Shown piece by piece: positions 1 to 7,777 of a stretch of 18,857 bases of DNA. The DNA is taken from the NCBI GenBank assembly GCA_036378955.1, contig DASUVM010000002.1, positions 1-18,857 on the forward strand. The letters are read 5' to 3'. A program made the translations under genes and the position numbers. The notes beneath the pieces are model-generated. The model saw only the letters and a list, made by a program, of their open reading frames with translations. It was not told the DNA's origin and ran no database searches. Every line of letters begins with the position of its first letter. Position 1 is the first letter of the stretch. The DNA is from DASUVM01 sp036378955 (GTDB lineage Bacteria; Patescibacteriota; Saccharimonadia; Saccharimonadales; Saccharimonadaceae).

Positions 1-59
1 AGACTGTCATCTACCCAAACAAACATATCTACGATATGCTCTCTGTGTAACGCTTGCAT
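1..59 (-). CDS. Transposase-like gene, 5' end only (truncated by window edge)
   Basis: Reading the minus strand from an ATG at 59-57 gives MQALHREHIVDMFVWVDDS before the window ends. An AGGA ribosome-binding site (complement of 68-71) lies eight bases before the ATG, so this looks like a genuine gene start. The hydrophobic stretch ending in V-D-D resembles the N-terminal 'xxVDDF' segment of IS982-like and related DDE transposases. That family call is inference from 19 residues only. The right end of the window carries a related start (M-x-A-L, H-I-V-D, F-V-W-V are shared) pointing the opposite way. It could also be a non-transposase family shared by both ends. Confidence 0.45.
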   Translation of the reverse strand, partial: MQALHREHIVDMFVWVDDS

Positions 60-93
60 GTTTGTTTTCCTGTTTAGTTTTGTCACCAAACAG

Positions 94-99
94 TATACA
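94..99 (+). promoter_or_regulatory. Possible -10 (TATACA) for the methyltransferase-like gene
   Basis: TATACA lies about 45 bases before the ATG at 143. No convincing -35 is seen 16-18 bases upstream (71-76 is TGTTTA). The core GTATAC is a palindrome, so the minus strand reads TATACT toward the left-hand transposase-like gene, and the site could serve either direction. Weak call. Confidence 0.25.
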
Positions 100-142
100 G
101 AGGTGCGGCGTTACTTTTTAGTTTCGGGATTCAGGTTAATAT

Positions 143-1099
143 ATGTCTGAAAGAGCCTCCCCACAACAATCACTAGCCGAGCGCGTCTTCGGAGTAAAAG
201 ACCGAAGCCGCGGTTCTTTGGTTTTGGCGCATTATGTGCTTACTGGTGAAATTGCCACGCCCGAAAGCTTCCTTGTCGAAACCAAGCAACTTGTTGACTA
301 TATAAACGATAGTCTAGAAGATACTCATACAATTGGTGCCATCTATGAAGCTGATACTGAAAAAGTTGAAAAAGGTGTTGCAGCTGCTATTGTACGGCAG
401 ATCTTTACCGAACCAAGAATAAAAGGCTTTAATAACGTGCTTTATAGCTGGCCCTTTTATCAGCAGCTATACGAACGGTTTGTGAGCCAAGAGGCGGTCA
501 ATGCAGCAGCGAACAGTGTGTTACTCATTGGTTCCTACACTAGTCTTTCGTCGCAAGCTTTTAAAGCATTGGCAAGTGATGTCTATGGCTCAGACCAGGC
601 GTATATCATTGATACAAATGCAAGCGATCCAAAAAGGCGCCCGAATGAGCTCCTAATTGGGGATGGCCTATACATTCCTTTTCAAAACGCTACGATACGA
701 ATTGCGCAAACAAACCTGCTCATTCATATGTTACGGGGTACTGGCGGCGAAGTGGCACTGGTAGAAGAGCAGGAACGCGCCAATACGCGTCGGTTACTAA
801 GTGAAATATTTAGGGTCATGCAAGGCGGTGGTCACTTGCTTATGCGTGAAGTGCCGCCGCGAATTAACTTTCAAGACAAAGCATTCACTTCTGATTATAA
901 TCAGTCACGGATCGCAGCTTTTAAGCAGATGCTGTCTGAAGAACTGACTAGTGCTGGGTTTGCCGACACCACTCTCATGCCTGTATGGGAGCCTAAGTAC
1001 CCCGATTTTCTATTTGACCCTTCACGTTCATTCAAAAGCCACTCTATGACAATGCAGCCCATCTCTGTTGGGGTCTATGCCAAAAAACCAGCTACTTAA
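143..1099 (+). CDS. Class I SAM-dependent methyltransferase-like protein, substrate unknown
   Basis: A 318-residue soluble protein. The C-terminal half follows a Rossmann methyltransferase pattern. A hydrophobic strand ends in G at about 126-130 (VLLIG), where motif I would be. A second strand ends in an acidic residue (YIID, about 154-157). A G-D-G-x-x-I-P-F segment at about 173-180 resembles the 'D(A)xxLPF' motif of Methyltransf_11-type enzymes. A helix plus 'VMQGGGHLLM' (225-234) matches the usual 'LKPGGxxxx' motif. Motif I is degenerate (G-S-Y-T-S rather than G-x-G-x-G), so cofactor binding is not assured. The first 120 residues are alpha-helical-looking and unrecognised. The gene stands alone, ahead of nusA with its own promoter. 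The start has only a weak AGG upstream. The fold is likely; the activity is uncertain. Confidence 0.6.
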   Translation: MSERASPQQSLAERVFGVKDRSRGSLVLAHYVLTGEIATPESFLVETKQLVDYINDSLEDTHTIGAIYEADTEKVEKGVAAAIVRQIFTEPRIKGFNNVLYSWPFYQQLYERFVSQEAVNAAANSVLLIGSYTSLSSQAFKALASDVYGSDQAYIIDTNASDPKRRPNELLIGDGLYIPFQNATIRIAQTNLLIHMLRGTGGEVALVEEQERANTRRLLSEIFRVMQGGGHLLMREVPPRINFQDKAFTSDYNQSRIAAFKQMLSEELTSAGFADTTLMPVWEPKYPDFLFDPSRSFKSHSMTMQPISVGVYAKKPAT

Positions 1100-1101
1100 A
1101 C

Positions 1102-1130
1102 TTGCTCCATAGTACATTGTGTGCTATTCT
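1102..1130 (+). promoter_or_regulatory. nusA promoter (TTGCTC-17-TATTCT, extended -10)
   Basis: TTGCTC at 1102-1107 and TATTCT at 1125-1130 are separated by 17 bases, with TG three bases before the -10 hexamer (an extended -10). It begins just after the preceding stop codon. Transcription would start near 1137, leaving a leader of about 60 bases before the GTG of nusA. Confidence 0.6.
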
Positions 1131-1143
1131 AAGGATCAGTAAG

Positions 1144-1166
1144 CCGGCCGGAAGGTCGGATTTTTT
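1144..1166 (+). terminator. Terminator-like hairpin in the nusA leader (possible attenuator)
   Basis: CCGGCC (1144-1149), a GGAA loop, then GGTCGG (1154-1159) form a six-pair G+C-rich stem with one G-U pair. One base later comes a run of six T (1161-1166). It lies between the nusA promoter and the nusA start codon. It therefore either ends upstream transcription or attenuates nusA itself. Confidence 0.6.
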
Positions 1167-1197
1167 CATAAAAGGCCAGAAATAAGAAAGGAATAAC

Positions 1198-2319
1198 GTG
1201 TTTGACTCAATCGATTTAAAGCAACTAGCATTGGCGATCCGCACCATTGCTGAAGAAAAAAACCTCCCAGAAGAAATGGTGCACGAAATTTTAGAGCAAG
1301 CCATTGCGGCCGCCTGGCGTCGTGATCATGGTGATCGTGAGCAAGAAGTTCGCGCAGTGATGCATGCCAGTAGCGGTACAGTCACAATCTACATCACTAA
1401 AGAGGTGGTTGATGAAGTTGAGAACGACTCAACACAAATTTCACTTGCAGATGCCAAAAAACTTGATGCCAAGGCTGAAATTGGTGGCACCGTTGAGCTC
1501 ACCGAAACACCAACCAACTTTGGTCGCGTTGCTGCCCAAACTGCCAAACAGGTAGTGTTGCAGCGCTTACGTGAAGCTGAGCGCGAAGTTGTCTTAAGCG
1601 AGTTCGAAGACAAAGTGGGCACCGTCGTGAACGGCACCATACAGCGGGTTGAACCGCGCCTGGTTCGTGTTGAGCTTGGCAAAGGGTCGGGCATTATGCC
1701 CGCCAGCGAGCAAATTCCAGGTGAATACTACGGTATTGGTAGCCGCATTAAAGTGCTTATTAAAGAGGTTGAGCGTAGCACACGAGGCCCACAACTTATT
1801 TTAAGCCGCGCCAGCGAAGCCTTTATTGAATACCTCTTTCGTCAAGAGGTGCCTGAAATGGCTAATGGCGCCGTTGAAATTAAAGCACTCGCTCGCGAGG
1901 CCGGTAAACGCACAAAAATAGCCGTTCATTCAACCGTTCCTGGTGTTGACCCGGTTGGCACCTTTGTTGGTGGCCATGGTACTCGTGTGCAATCAGTAAT
2001 GAACGAAATTGGCGATCAAGAAAAAATCGACATTATTACCTATAGTGATAACCCCGAAGAGTTTATTCGTAATGCTTTGAGTCCTGCTGAAATCAGCAGT
2101 ATTACTATCGACGAGAATGCAAAACGAGCCAAGGTTGCTGTAGGGCAAGAACAGCTTTCAATTGCAATTGGCCGAGGCGGTCAAAATGTGCGTCTTGCTA
2201 GCAAACTAACTGGTTACGAGCTTGACATTGAGGCAGGTGAGGCCGCTCAACAAACGGCGCCAAAGGCCCGCAAGAATATTGAAGATTCATTGCTCAACGC
2301 CGTCGAGAAGCAGGGTTAA
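1198..2319 (+). CDS. nusA: Transcription termination/antitermination factor NusA
   Basis: NusA binds RNA polymerase and nascent RNA and modulates pausing, termination and antitermination. The 373-residue product has the bacterial core: N-terminal polymerase-binding domain (about 1-125), S1 domain (about 138-203, beginning GTVVNGTIQRV), KH1 (about 205-285, with G-G-H-G at 258-261), and KH2 (about 290-345, with the hallmark G-R-G-G-Q-N-V-R-L-A-S at 325-335). It stops soon after KH2, so it lacks the acidic repeats of the longer E. coli protein and is near the size of compact NusA forms. The start is GTG, supported by AAAGGA five bases upstream (1187-1192). It is followed after 11 bases by an unrecognised gene. 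The usual neighbours (rimP, ylxR, infB) are not present here. Confidence 0.96.
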   Translation: MFDSIDLKQLALAIRTIAEEKNLPEEMVHEILEQAIAAAWRRDHGDREQEVRAVMHASSGTVTIYITKEVVDEVENDSTQISLADAKKLDAKAEIGGTVELTETPTNFGRVAAQTAKQVVLQRLREAEREVVLSEFEDKVGTVVNGTIQRVEPRLVRVELGKGSGIMPASEQIPGEYYGIGSRIKVLIKEVERSTRGPQLILSRASEAFIEYLFRQEVPEMANGAVEIKALAREAGKRTKIAVHSTVPGVDPVGTFVGGHGTRVQSVMNEIGDQEKIDIITYSDNPEEFIRNALSPAEISSITIDENAKRAKVAVGQEQLSIAIGRGGQNVRLASKLTGYELDIEAGEAAQQTAPKARKNIEDSLLNAVEKQG

Positions 2320-2330
2320 TACATACGGGT

Positions 2331-2801
2331 ATGTCTTCGCCCGAAGCGGAACCAAGCTTCCTCAACCACATACCTACCTACATGATTGAAGATGGCGAAA
2401 TTGTCGTCATGATGGTGCCCTGTGGTGGTCATAAACCGCCAATGGGGCCAGCCGCCCCCGTAGTGAGTAGTGAGATCCCTCTTGGCTACAAAGGTACCGA
2501 AAGAGAAGTCAGGTTACTACATAACGCAACGGCAACGGCCTATGCTGTTGTTAGTGAAGATGTATCTGTGCAGCCCGATGCTTTGGAGCATTCAGGGGAA
2601 GCTTGCATCTGCGGATTTATAGACGCGCTTCAGGGAGGATTCGACGACACCCCCGAACCAAGCGATGAAGAACGAGGTATTGAGATAGGCAATATATATG
2701 CGTTTGCACTGTATTGCGGTCTCACCGAAGAGCAGGCACTGATCTGTTATAATACTGCCTTTTGTATGACATCAAGAACCTACATGAATGACGATAATTA
2801 G
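2331..2801 (+). CDS. Hypothetical protein, 156 residues
   Basis: Not recognised. It is a predicted soluble, acidic protein with no membrane segment. It has a hydrophobic segment (GEIVVMMVPCGGHKPPMGP, about 23-41). It has five scattered cysteines, including C-I-C near residue 92 and two more in the C-terminal helix-like stretch. It follows nusA by 11 bases and is probably transcribed with it. There is no clear Shine-Dalgarno before the ATG at 2331, and an in-frame ATG at 2382 is an alternative. Its stop codon TAG (2799-2801) lies inside the left arm of the CIRCE operator, so gene end and clpC control region overlap. It could be a lineage-specific protein. Confidence 0.6.
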   Translation: MSSPEAEPSFLNHIPTYMIEDGEIVVMMVPCGGHKPPMGPAAPVVSSEIPLGYKGTEREVRLLHNATATAYAVVSEDVSVQPDALEHSGEACICGFIDALQGGFDDTPEPSDEERGIEIGNIYAFALYCGLTEEQALICYNTAFCMTSRTYMNDDN

Positions 2802-2829
2802 CACTCTTGACGCTAGAGTGCTAATTATC
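2793..2829. promoter_or_regulatory. CIRCE element (HrcA operator) upstream of clpC
   Basis: TTAGCACTC (2798-2806), nine bases, GAGTGCTAA (2816-2824) is an exact match to the CIRCE consensus bound by the heat-shock repressor HrcA. The symmetry continues outwards to 14-bp perfect arms (2793-2806 and 2816-2829). The -35 hexamer TTGACG of the clpC promoter starts in the CIRCE spacer, so bound HrcA would directly block RNA polymerase. CIRCE normally controls groE and dnaK operons; here it precedes clpC. Confidence 0.95.
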
Positions 2830-2835
2830 TATACT
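2807..2835 (+). promoter_or_regulatory. clpC operon promoter (TTGACG-17-TATACT)
   Basis: TTGACG at 2807-2812 and TATACT at 2830-2835 are spaced by 17 bases, giving a good housekeeping-sigma promoter. It is nested with the CIRCE element. Transcription would start near 2842, leaving a leader of about 70 bases. Three further genes with 9-11 base gaps follow clpC and probably share this promoter. Confidence 0.85.
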
Positions 2836-2911
2836 AAAAAATACCCTACTACAGCCGAAATAATGTTAACACCAGGGCTTAAAAAGAGGGTGAAAGTGAG
2901 TTATAGTAAAT

Positions 2912-5386
2912 ATGATGTCTCGGGGTGATTCAATCGATTTTAACGAATATCTAACCGATAATGCGCGCTCCAGCCTGCATCAGGCTGAGACAATCGCTCG
3001 TAATCTCGGCAGTGTTTACATTGGTACTGAACACATTTTGCTTGGCGTGCTTAGCCAAGGTGACTCAATTGGCGCAAGGTTACTCGATAAGGTTGGTGTT
3101 ACGCTCGACAGAGCTCGCCTGGCGCTTAATTTAACACCCAAAGCCCTGGTAATAAATACCGGTGCCAGGGGCCTGAGCGAAACAGCAAAGCTCACCCTGC
3201 GTATGAGCTGGGATGTCGCGCAAGAATTTAGCCAAGATTTTTGTGGCACCGAGCATATCCTTTTCAGTATATTGACACAAAAGAATGCTCGAGCCACCGT
3301 CCTCCTACGCGATATGGGTATAGATATTGATGAGTTGGTGAGTGAACTTGAGCAGTATTTAAATCGCCAACAATCAGAATATGAAATCGGCTCAGACGCA
3401 AAGAAGCGAACTCGGCGCCGCAAATCTGGTGGCATGCTTGATAAATTTGGCATTGATTTAACCGACAAAGCCCGGTCGGGCGAGCTTGATCCGGTTATTG
3501 GCCGTGAGCAACAAATTAAGCGTATGATAACGGTGCTGGGCCGTCGCACCAAGAATAACCCTGTGCTCATTGGCGAGCCAGGGGTCGGCAAAACCGCCAT
3601 CGTTGAAGGGTTAGCAACTGCTATTGCAAAAGAAGAAGTGCCCGAACATCTACTTGAAGCACGTATTGTAACACTCGACCTGGCTGGCATGATCGCCGGT
3701 ACGAAATATCGTGGTGAGTTTGAAGAGCGCCTCAAAAAGCTTCTTGAAGAAGTCATTAACGACAAAAATTTAATTGTCTTTATTGATGAGCTGCACCTGC
3801 TGGTTGGCGCTGGCGCTGCCGAAGGTGCAATTGATGCCGCTAACATGCTCAAGCCTGCGTTAGCACGCGGGCAGGTGCGCTTGATTGGCGCAACAACACT
3901 CGACGAATATCGCAAGCATATTGAAAAAGACAGCGCTCTTGAGCGCCGTCTGCAAACCATTATGGTGCCTGAGCCCACCCTTGAAGAGGCGATCGCAATT
4001 ATTAAAGGCCTAAAGCACTACTATGAAGTACACCATGGTGTGGCAATTGACGAAACCGTTGCAGCTGAGGCGGTTCGTATGGCAAGCCGTTATATCTCGG
4101 AACGATATCTGCCCGATAAGGCGATTGATGTTATAGATGAAACAGCGGCTCATGTCAGGGTTGAGCGTGGCAAGGTAAATAGCGAAGCTCGTCGCCTACA
4201 GCGTGAAATGAAGATCGTATCTGGCCGTATGGAAGAGGCAGTTGAGGCTGAAAACTACGAAAAAGCCGCCATTTACAAAACTCGAATGAGCCGCATTGAG
4301 CGAAAGCTCGGCGAACTTGGCGAAAAGCAGCGAAAACGTCAAAAACTGCACATGAAACTTGAAGATGTCGCTCAAACTATCGCCCGAGCAACTGGCATCC
4401 CCGTGACGCAAATGGTGCGTCAAGAAGCTAACTTCTTAAAAGACCTTGAAAAACACCTACGCCAATTTGTACTCGGCCAAGATGCTGCAACCGAGGCAGT
4501 TGCACGGGCAATTCGCCGTAATCGGGTTGGTCTGGGCGCGAGCTCGCGGCCAATTGGTTCGTTTATTTTTCTTGGCCCCACTGGTGTTGGCAAAACTGAG
4601 CTTGCTCGAGTGCTTGCCCGTGAAGTATTTGGGCGAGCCGATGCGCTTATTAAAATTGATATGAGTGAATTTAGCGAGCGGCACACGAGCGCACGGCTGG
4701 TTGGTGCGCCCGCCGGCTATGTGGGCTATGATGATGACGGCCAGCTCACCGAAAAAGTTCGCCGCCAGCCATACAGTGTTGTCTTGTTTGATGAAATTGA
4801 AAAAGCCCACCCTGATGTACTGAACATGCTTTTACAAATTCTTGAAGACGGCCACCTAACGGATGCTAAAGGCCGTCGGGTGAGCTTTACGAATACCATT
4901 GTTATCTTAACCAGCAACCTTGGTGCCGAAAAAATGCAGCGTGAAGCTCAGTTTGGGTTTCAGGTTGTATCAGCAAGCGACGAAGGCAAATTGCAAGACC
5001 TGCACGAGCAACACGAACAAGCGGCACTTGAAGATCTGCGTGAAGCGTTGCGGCCAGAACTTTTGAATCGGTTTGACAAAGTTATTGTTTTCAAAGCGCT
5101 CACAAAAAAAGATGCACTTAATATCTTGCGACTACAGATTGAAGAGCTGAACGAACGGCTGGCCCGGCGCCGTTTAGCCGTGGCAGTCTTGCCCTCAGCT
5201 CGGGCTATTTTACTAGAAGAAGGTTACGATGCACTCAATGGTGTGCGCCCGCTCCGTCGCGTCGTGCAAGATCTCATTGAAGATATTATTGCCGAAGGCG
5301 TACTTGATGGCTCATATAAAACTGGTGACGTCATACGTGTAGGAGCAAGTAAGGGCAAGTTGACGTTTGCCCTTGAACAACGATAA
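2912..5386 (+). CDS. clpC: ATP-dependent Clp protease ATP-binding subunit ClpC
   Basis: AAA+ unfoldase that feeds proteins into the ClpP peptidase. The 824-residue product has the full ClpC layout. A double Clp_N repeat comes first (about 8-150; the GTEHILLGVL and GTEHILFSIL halves). NBD1 has Walker A GEPGVGKT (221-228) and Walker B ending D292-E293. A UVR-like helical segment follows (about 430-475). NBD2 has Walker A GPTGVGKT (555-562) and D627-E628. The C-terminal D2-small domain contains PELLNRFD. F681-G682-F683 sits where the ClpP-docking tripeptide loop (VGF/LGF) is found, so ClpP partnership is likely, although clpP is not in this window. Two adjacent ATGs (2912, 2915) can start it, and the ribosome-binding site is weak. 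It heads a four-gene run under the CIRCE-overlapped promoter. Confidence 0.95.
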   Translation: MMSRGDSIDFNEYLTDNARSSLHQAETIARNLGSVYIGTEHILLGVLSQGDSIGARLLDKVGVTLDRARLALNLTPKALVINTGARGLSETAKLTLRMSWDVAQEFSQDFCGTEHILFSILTQKNARATVLLRDMGIDIDELVSELEQYLNRQQSEYEIGSDAKKRTRRRKSGGMLDKFGIDLTDKARSGELDPVIGREQQIKRMITVLGRRTKNNPVLIGEPGVGKTAIVEGLATAIAKEEVPEHLLEARIVTLDLAGMIAGTKYRGEFEERLKKLLEEVINDKNLIVFIDELHLLVGAGAAEGAIDAANMLKPALARGQVRLIGATTLDEYRKHIEKDSALERRLQTIMVPEPTLEEAIAIIKGLKHYYEVHHGVAIDETVAAEAVRMASRYISERYLPDKAIDVIDETAAHVRVERGKVNSEARRLQREMKIVSGRMEEAVEAENYEKAAIYKTRMSRIERKLGELGEKQRKRQKLHMKLEDVAQTIARATGIPVTQMVRQEANFLKDLEKHLRQFVLGQDAATEAVARAIRRNRVGLGASSRPIGSFIFLGPTGVGKTELARVLAREVFGRADALIKIDMSEFSERHTSARLVGAPAGYVGYDDDGQLTEKVRRQPYSVVLFDEIEKAHPDVLNMLLQILEDGHLTDAKGRRVSFTNTIVILTSNLGAEKMQREAQFGFQVVSASDEGKLQDLHEQHEQAALEDLREALRPELLNRFDKVIVFKALTKKDALNILRLQIEELNERLARRRLAVAVLPSARAILLEEGYDALNGVRPLRRVVQDLIEDIIAEGVLDGSYKTGDVIRVGASKGKLTFALEQR

Positions 5387-5395
5387 GCTAAAGGT

Positions 5396-6403
5396 ATGCA
5401 GCACAATACTTCTGAGCGGCCTCATGGTGCTCGCCGACTACTTAGCTTATTATTCTCGATAGCACTGCTCGCCTTAGCGGTTTGGGTATTCTTTAACCGT
5501 CAGGCGCTCTATGACTGGTATATTCTTTCTGGCTATACACCACCCGCTGAGGTAGCACAGTTGGCGAACGATGCAGCAATGAATGACATCGGCAAGCAAC
5601 GTTTCTTTGTGAACAAGCCAGAGATTCGCAGTAAAGACACCTTCAGCGAAGGCTGTCGGCAAATTGGTGACGAAAAAAGTAATGTACTCGGCTGCTTTAC
5701 CGGTGAAAAAATTTACATTTATAACGTCACCGATCCTCGTTTGGCCGGCATCAAAGAAGTAACCGCAGCTCACGAAATGCTCCATTCGGCATATATGCAT
5801 CTTGATGTCGGCGAAAAGCAGAGGGTGAATACGTTAATTCAGAAGCAACTCGACACTTTTACCGCAACACATATCAAAGAACTAATTGATATATACAACC
5901 GCTTAGAGCCCGGCGAATTGCTCAACGAAATGCACTCTATTCTGGCAACTGAACAGTCAGATATTTCAGCCGAGCTTGAAGATTACTATCGGCAATACTT
6001 TACTGATCGCAAAAGGGTAGTCGCACTTGCTGATACATATCGAGGTGTCTTTGATTCACTGAAGCAGCAACAAAATACGCTGCTTAATGAGCTCAACGCA
6101 TTGGCAGACGAAATTAATAGCTCAACGGCTCATCTGAATAACGACATTCAAGCCCTGAATGCAAAAGTTGAAGCCTTTAATAAGGTTGCAACGAGCGGTA
6201 ACTTCACTCAAGATGAGTTTGACGAGCAACGCAATGCACTGCAAGCTGAAAAAGAGGCTATTACGAGGCGAATTGATCAAAATAGCGCCCTGCGGTCGGA
6301 GTATGAGCAAAGACGGCAAACCTACGAAGCCCTCGCACTTGATTCAGCAAGTTTACAAAAAAGTATCGACAGTCGACCAGAGGCTCCCGAAGCGGTACAA
6401 TAG
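5396..6403 (+). CDS. Membrane-anchored putative zinc metallopeptidase (HEMLH) with coiled coil
   Basis: A 335-residue protein with a basic N terminus, one hydrophobic helix (about 14-33) and the rest predicted outside the cytoplasm. A zincin-type H-E-x-x-H motif is present as HEMLH at residues 126-130, preceded by small and hydrophobic residues (VTAA) as in active-site helices. E178, in LLNEMH about 48 residues later, is a candidate third zinc ligand as in gluzincins. Residues from about 210 to 320 are rich in Q, E, L and N heptad-like spacing and probably form a coiled coil. I cannot assign a named peptidase family. It lies nine bases after clpC and ten before radA, which suggests co-expression with the stress operon. 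No orthologue is known to me in the Firmicutes clpC operon. The start has AAAGG almost abutting the ATG, so translation may be coupled to clpC. Confidence 0.65.
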   Translation: MQHNTSERPHGARRLLSLLFSIALLALAVWVFFNRQALYDWYILSGYTPPAEVAQLANDAAMNDIGKQRFFVNKPEIRSKDTFSEGCRQIGDEKSNVLGCFTGEKIYIYNVTDPRLAGIKEVTAAHEMLHSAYMHLDVGEKQRVNTLIQKQLDTFTATHIKELIDIYNRLEPGELLNEMHSILATEQSDISAELEDYYRQYFTDRKRVVALADTYRGVFDSLKQQQNTLLNELNALADEINSSTAHLNNDIQALNAKVEAFNKVATSGNFTQDEFDEQRNALQAEKEAITRRIDQNSALRSEYEQRRQTYEALALDSASLQKSIDSRPEAPEAVQ

Positions 6404-6413
6404 TTTGTAAGCT

Positions 6414-7766
6414 ATGGTAAAAAATAAAACACGGTTTGTGTGTCAACAGTGCGGCACGGCATATAGCAAGTGGGCTGGGCGCTGCGAAAATTGCGGTGCC
6501 TGGAATAGTTTAGTTGAGCAGGTCGCAGAAAACATGAGTGCAAAAGCGGCAATATTCCGATCAAACGGGTCACCGCTAAAAACGGCCCATCTGAAAGATG
6601 CACTTGATGAAACCGGCCTGCGCCGTATTGCAACAGCAATTGCCGATTTTGACGAAGTGCTGGGCGGTGGTATAGTCGAGGGAAGCGTTGTGCTGATTGC
6701 GGGCCAACCGGGCATCGGTAAAAGCACTATTCTCTCACAAATAGCGGCAGCCGTCGGAACACACGAGAAGGTACTCTATGTGAGTGGCGAGGAGTCGGTT
6801 GGCCAAGTTGCCGGGCGGGTTGCTCGTTTACATTTGCCACATGAGGTACTTGAACTGGTGAGCACAACCTCGGCCGACGACATTGCTACTACCATCAGGC
6901 AAGGTGGCTATAAGCTGGTGGTGGTTGACTCTATTCAAACAATCGCCATGAGTGAACTTTCGTCGGCGCCTGGTTCGGTGGGCCAAATTACCAACGCCAG
7001 CAACTTATTAATTCAGGCTGCAAAGCAATCGAACACTGCACTTGTAATGGTCGGTCATGTCACGAAAGAGGGCTCTATTGCCGGCCCGAAGGTGTTGGAG
7101 CATCTGGTAGATGTTGTGCTCTCCATTGAAGGCGACCGTTACGGCGGCTTTAAAGTGCTCAGGGCGGTGAAGAACCGCTATGGTTCAACTTCCGAGGCAG
7201 CAGTTTTTGACATGACCGATGAGGGCCTGGTGCCAGTGGCAAACCCCTCAGCCGCCCTATTGGCAGAGCGGCAAAATGCCGATGGTTCGATTATTCTCGC
7301 AACCATAGAGGGCAACCGGCCACTGCTTGTCGAAATTCAAGCCTTAGTTAACAAAACTCACTTCGGTTACCCAAAGCGCACGGCATCTGGCTTTGATCTA
7401 AACCGGCTTAATCTGCTTATTGCCGTGTTAGAGCGACGTACCAAGCTGCAATTGGCTGAAAGCGATATTTATATTAATGTCGTTGGCGGTATGAAGCTGC
7501 AAGACCCTGGGGCAGACCTGGCTGTTTGCATGGCCATTGCCAGTGCTGCCGCAGAGCGACAGCTAGCCGATGATATAGTAGTATTTGGTGAAGTCGGATT
7601 GTCGGGCGAGATACGCTCGGTTAATGCTAACGAGAAACGCTTGGCTGAGGCAAAAAAGCTTGGCTTTAAAAAAGCAATCACCCCGAGAATAAAAACCAAG
7701 CATACACTAGCAGCACCGGTAGCAACACTACGCGATGCCCTGATTCATTATTTACAAAAGAAATAG
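6414..7766 (+). CDS. radA: DNA repair protein RadA (Sms)
   Basis: RadA is a RecA-related ATPase and DnaB-type helicase that promotes branch migration in recombination and repair. The 450-residue length is typical. An N-terminal four-cysteine zinc finger (C10, C13, C24, C27) is followed by a RecA-like core with Walker A GQPGIGKST (97-105). The RadA-specific K-N-R-Y-G motif is at 253-257. A C-terminal Lon-protease-like domain runs from about 280. The gene follows the HEMLH gene by ten bases and precedes the PIN/TRAM gene by 11, inside the clpC run. The clpC-radA linkage matches Firmicutes, but disA, normally next, is absent. Confidence 0.95.
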   Translation: MVKNKTRFVCQQCGTAYSKWAGRCENCGAWNSLVEQVAENMSAKAAIFRSNGSPLKTAHLKDALDETGLRRIATAIADFDEVLGGGIVEGSVVLIAGQPGIGKSTILSQIAAAVGTHEKVLYVSGEESVGQVAGRVARLHLPHEVLELVSTTSADDIATTIRQGGYKLVVVDSIQTIAMSELSSAPGSVGQITNASNLLIQAAKQSNTALVMVGHVTKEGSIAGPKVLEHLVDVVLSIEGDRYGGFKVLRAVKNRYGSTSEAAVFDMTDEGLVPVANPSAALLAERQNADGSIILATIEGNRPLLVEIQALVNKTHFGYPKRTASGFDLNRLNLLIAVLERRTKLQLAESDIYINVVGGMKLQDPGADLAVCMAIASAAAERQLADDIVVFGEVGLSGEIRSVNANEKRLAEAKKLGFKKAITPRIKTKHTLAAPVATLRDALIHYLQKK

Positions 7767-7777
7767 GAAATTTTATT

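Noticed and set aside
3016..3978. 320-codon open frame on the minus strand inside clpC
   Set aside because: Antisense shadow of a strongly conserved ClpC region. The translation is Ser/Arg-rich and low in complexity, with no family resemblance.
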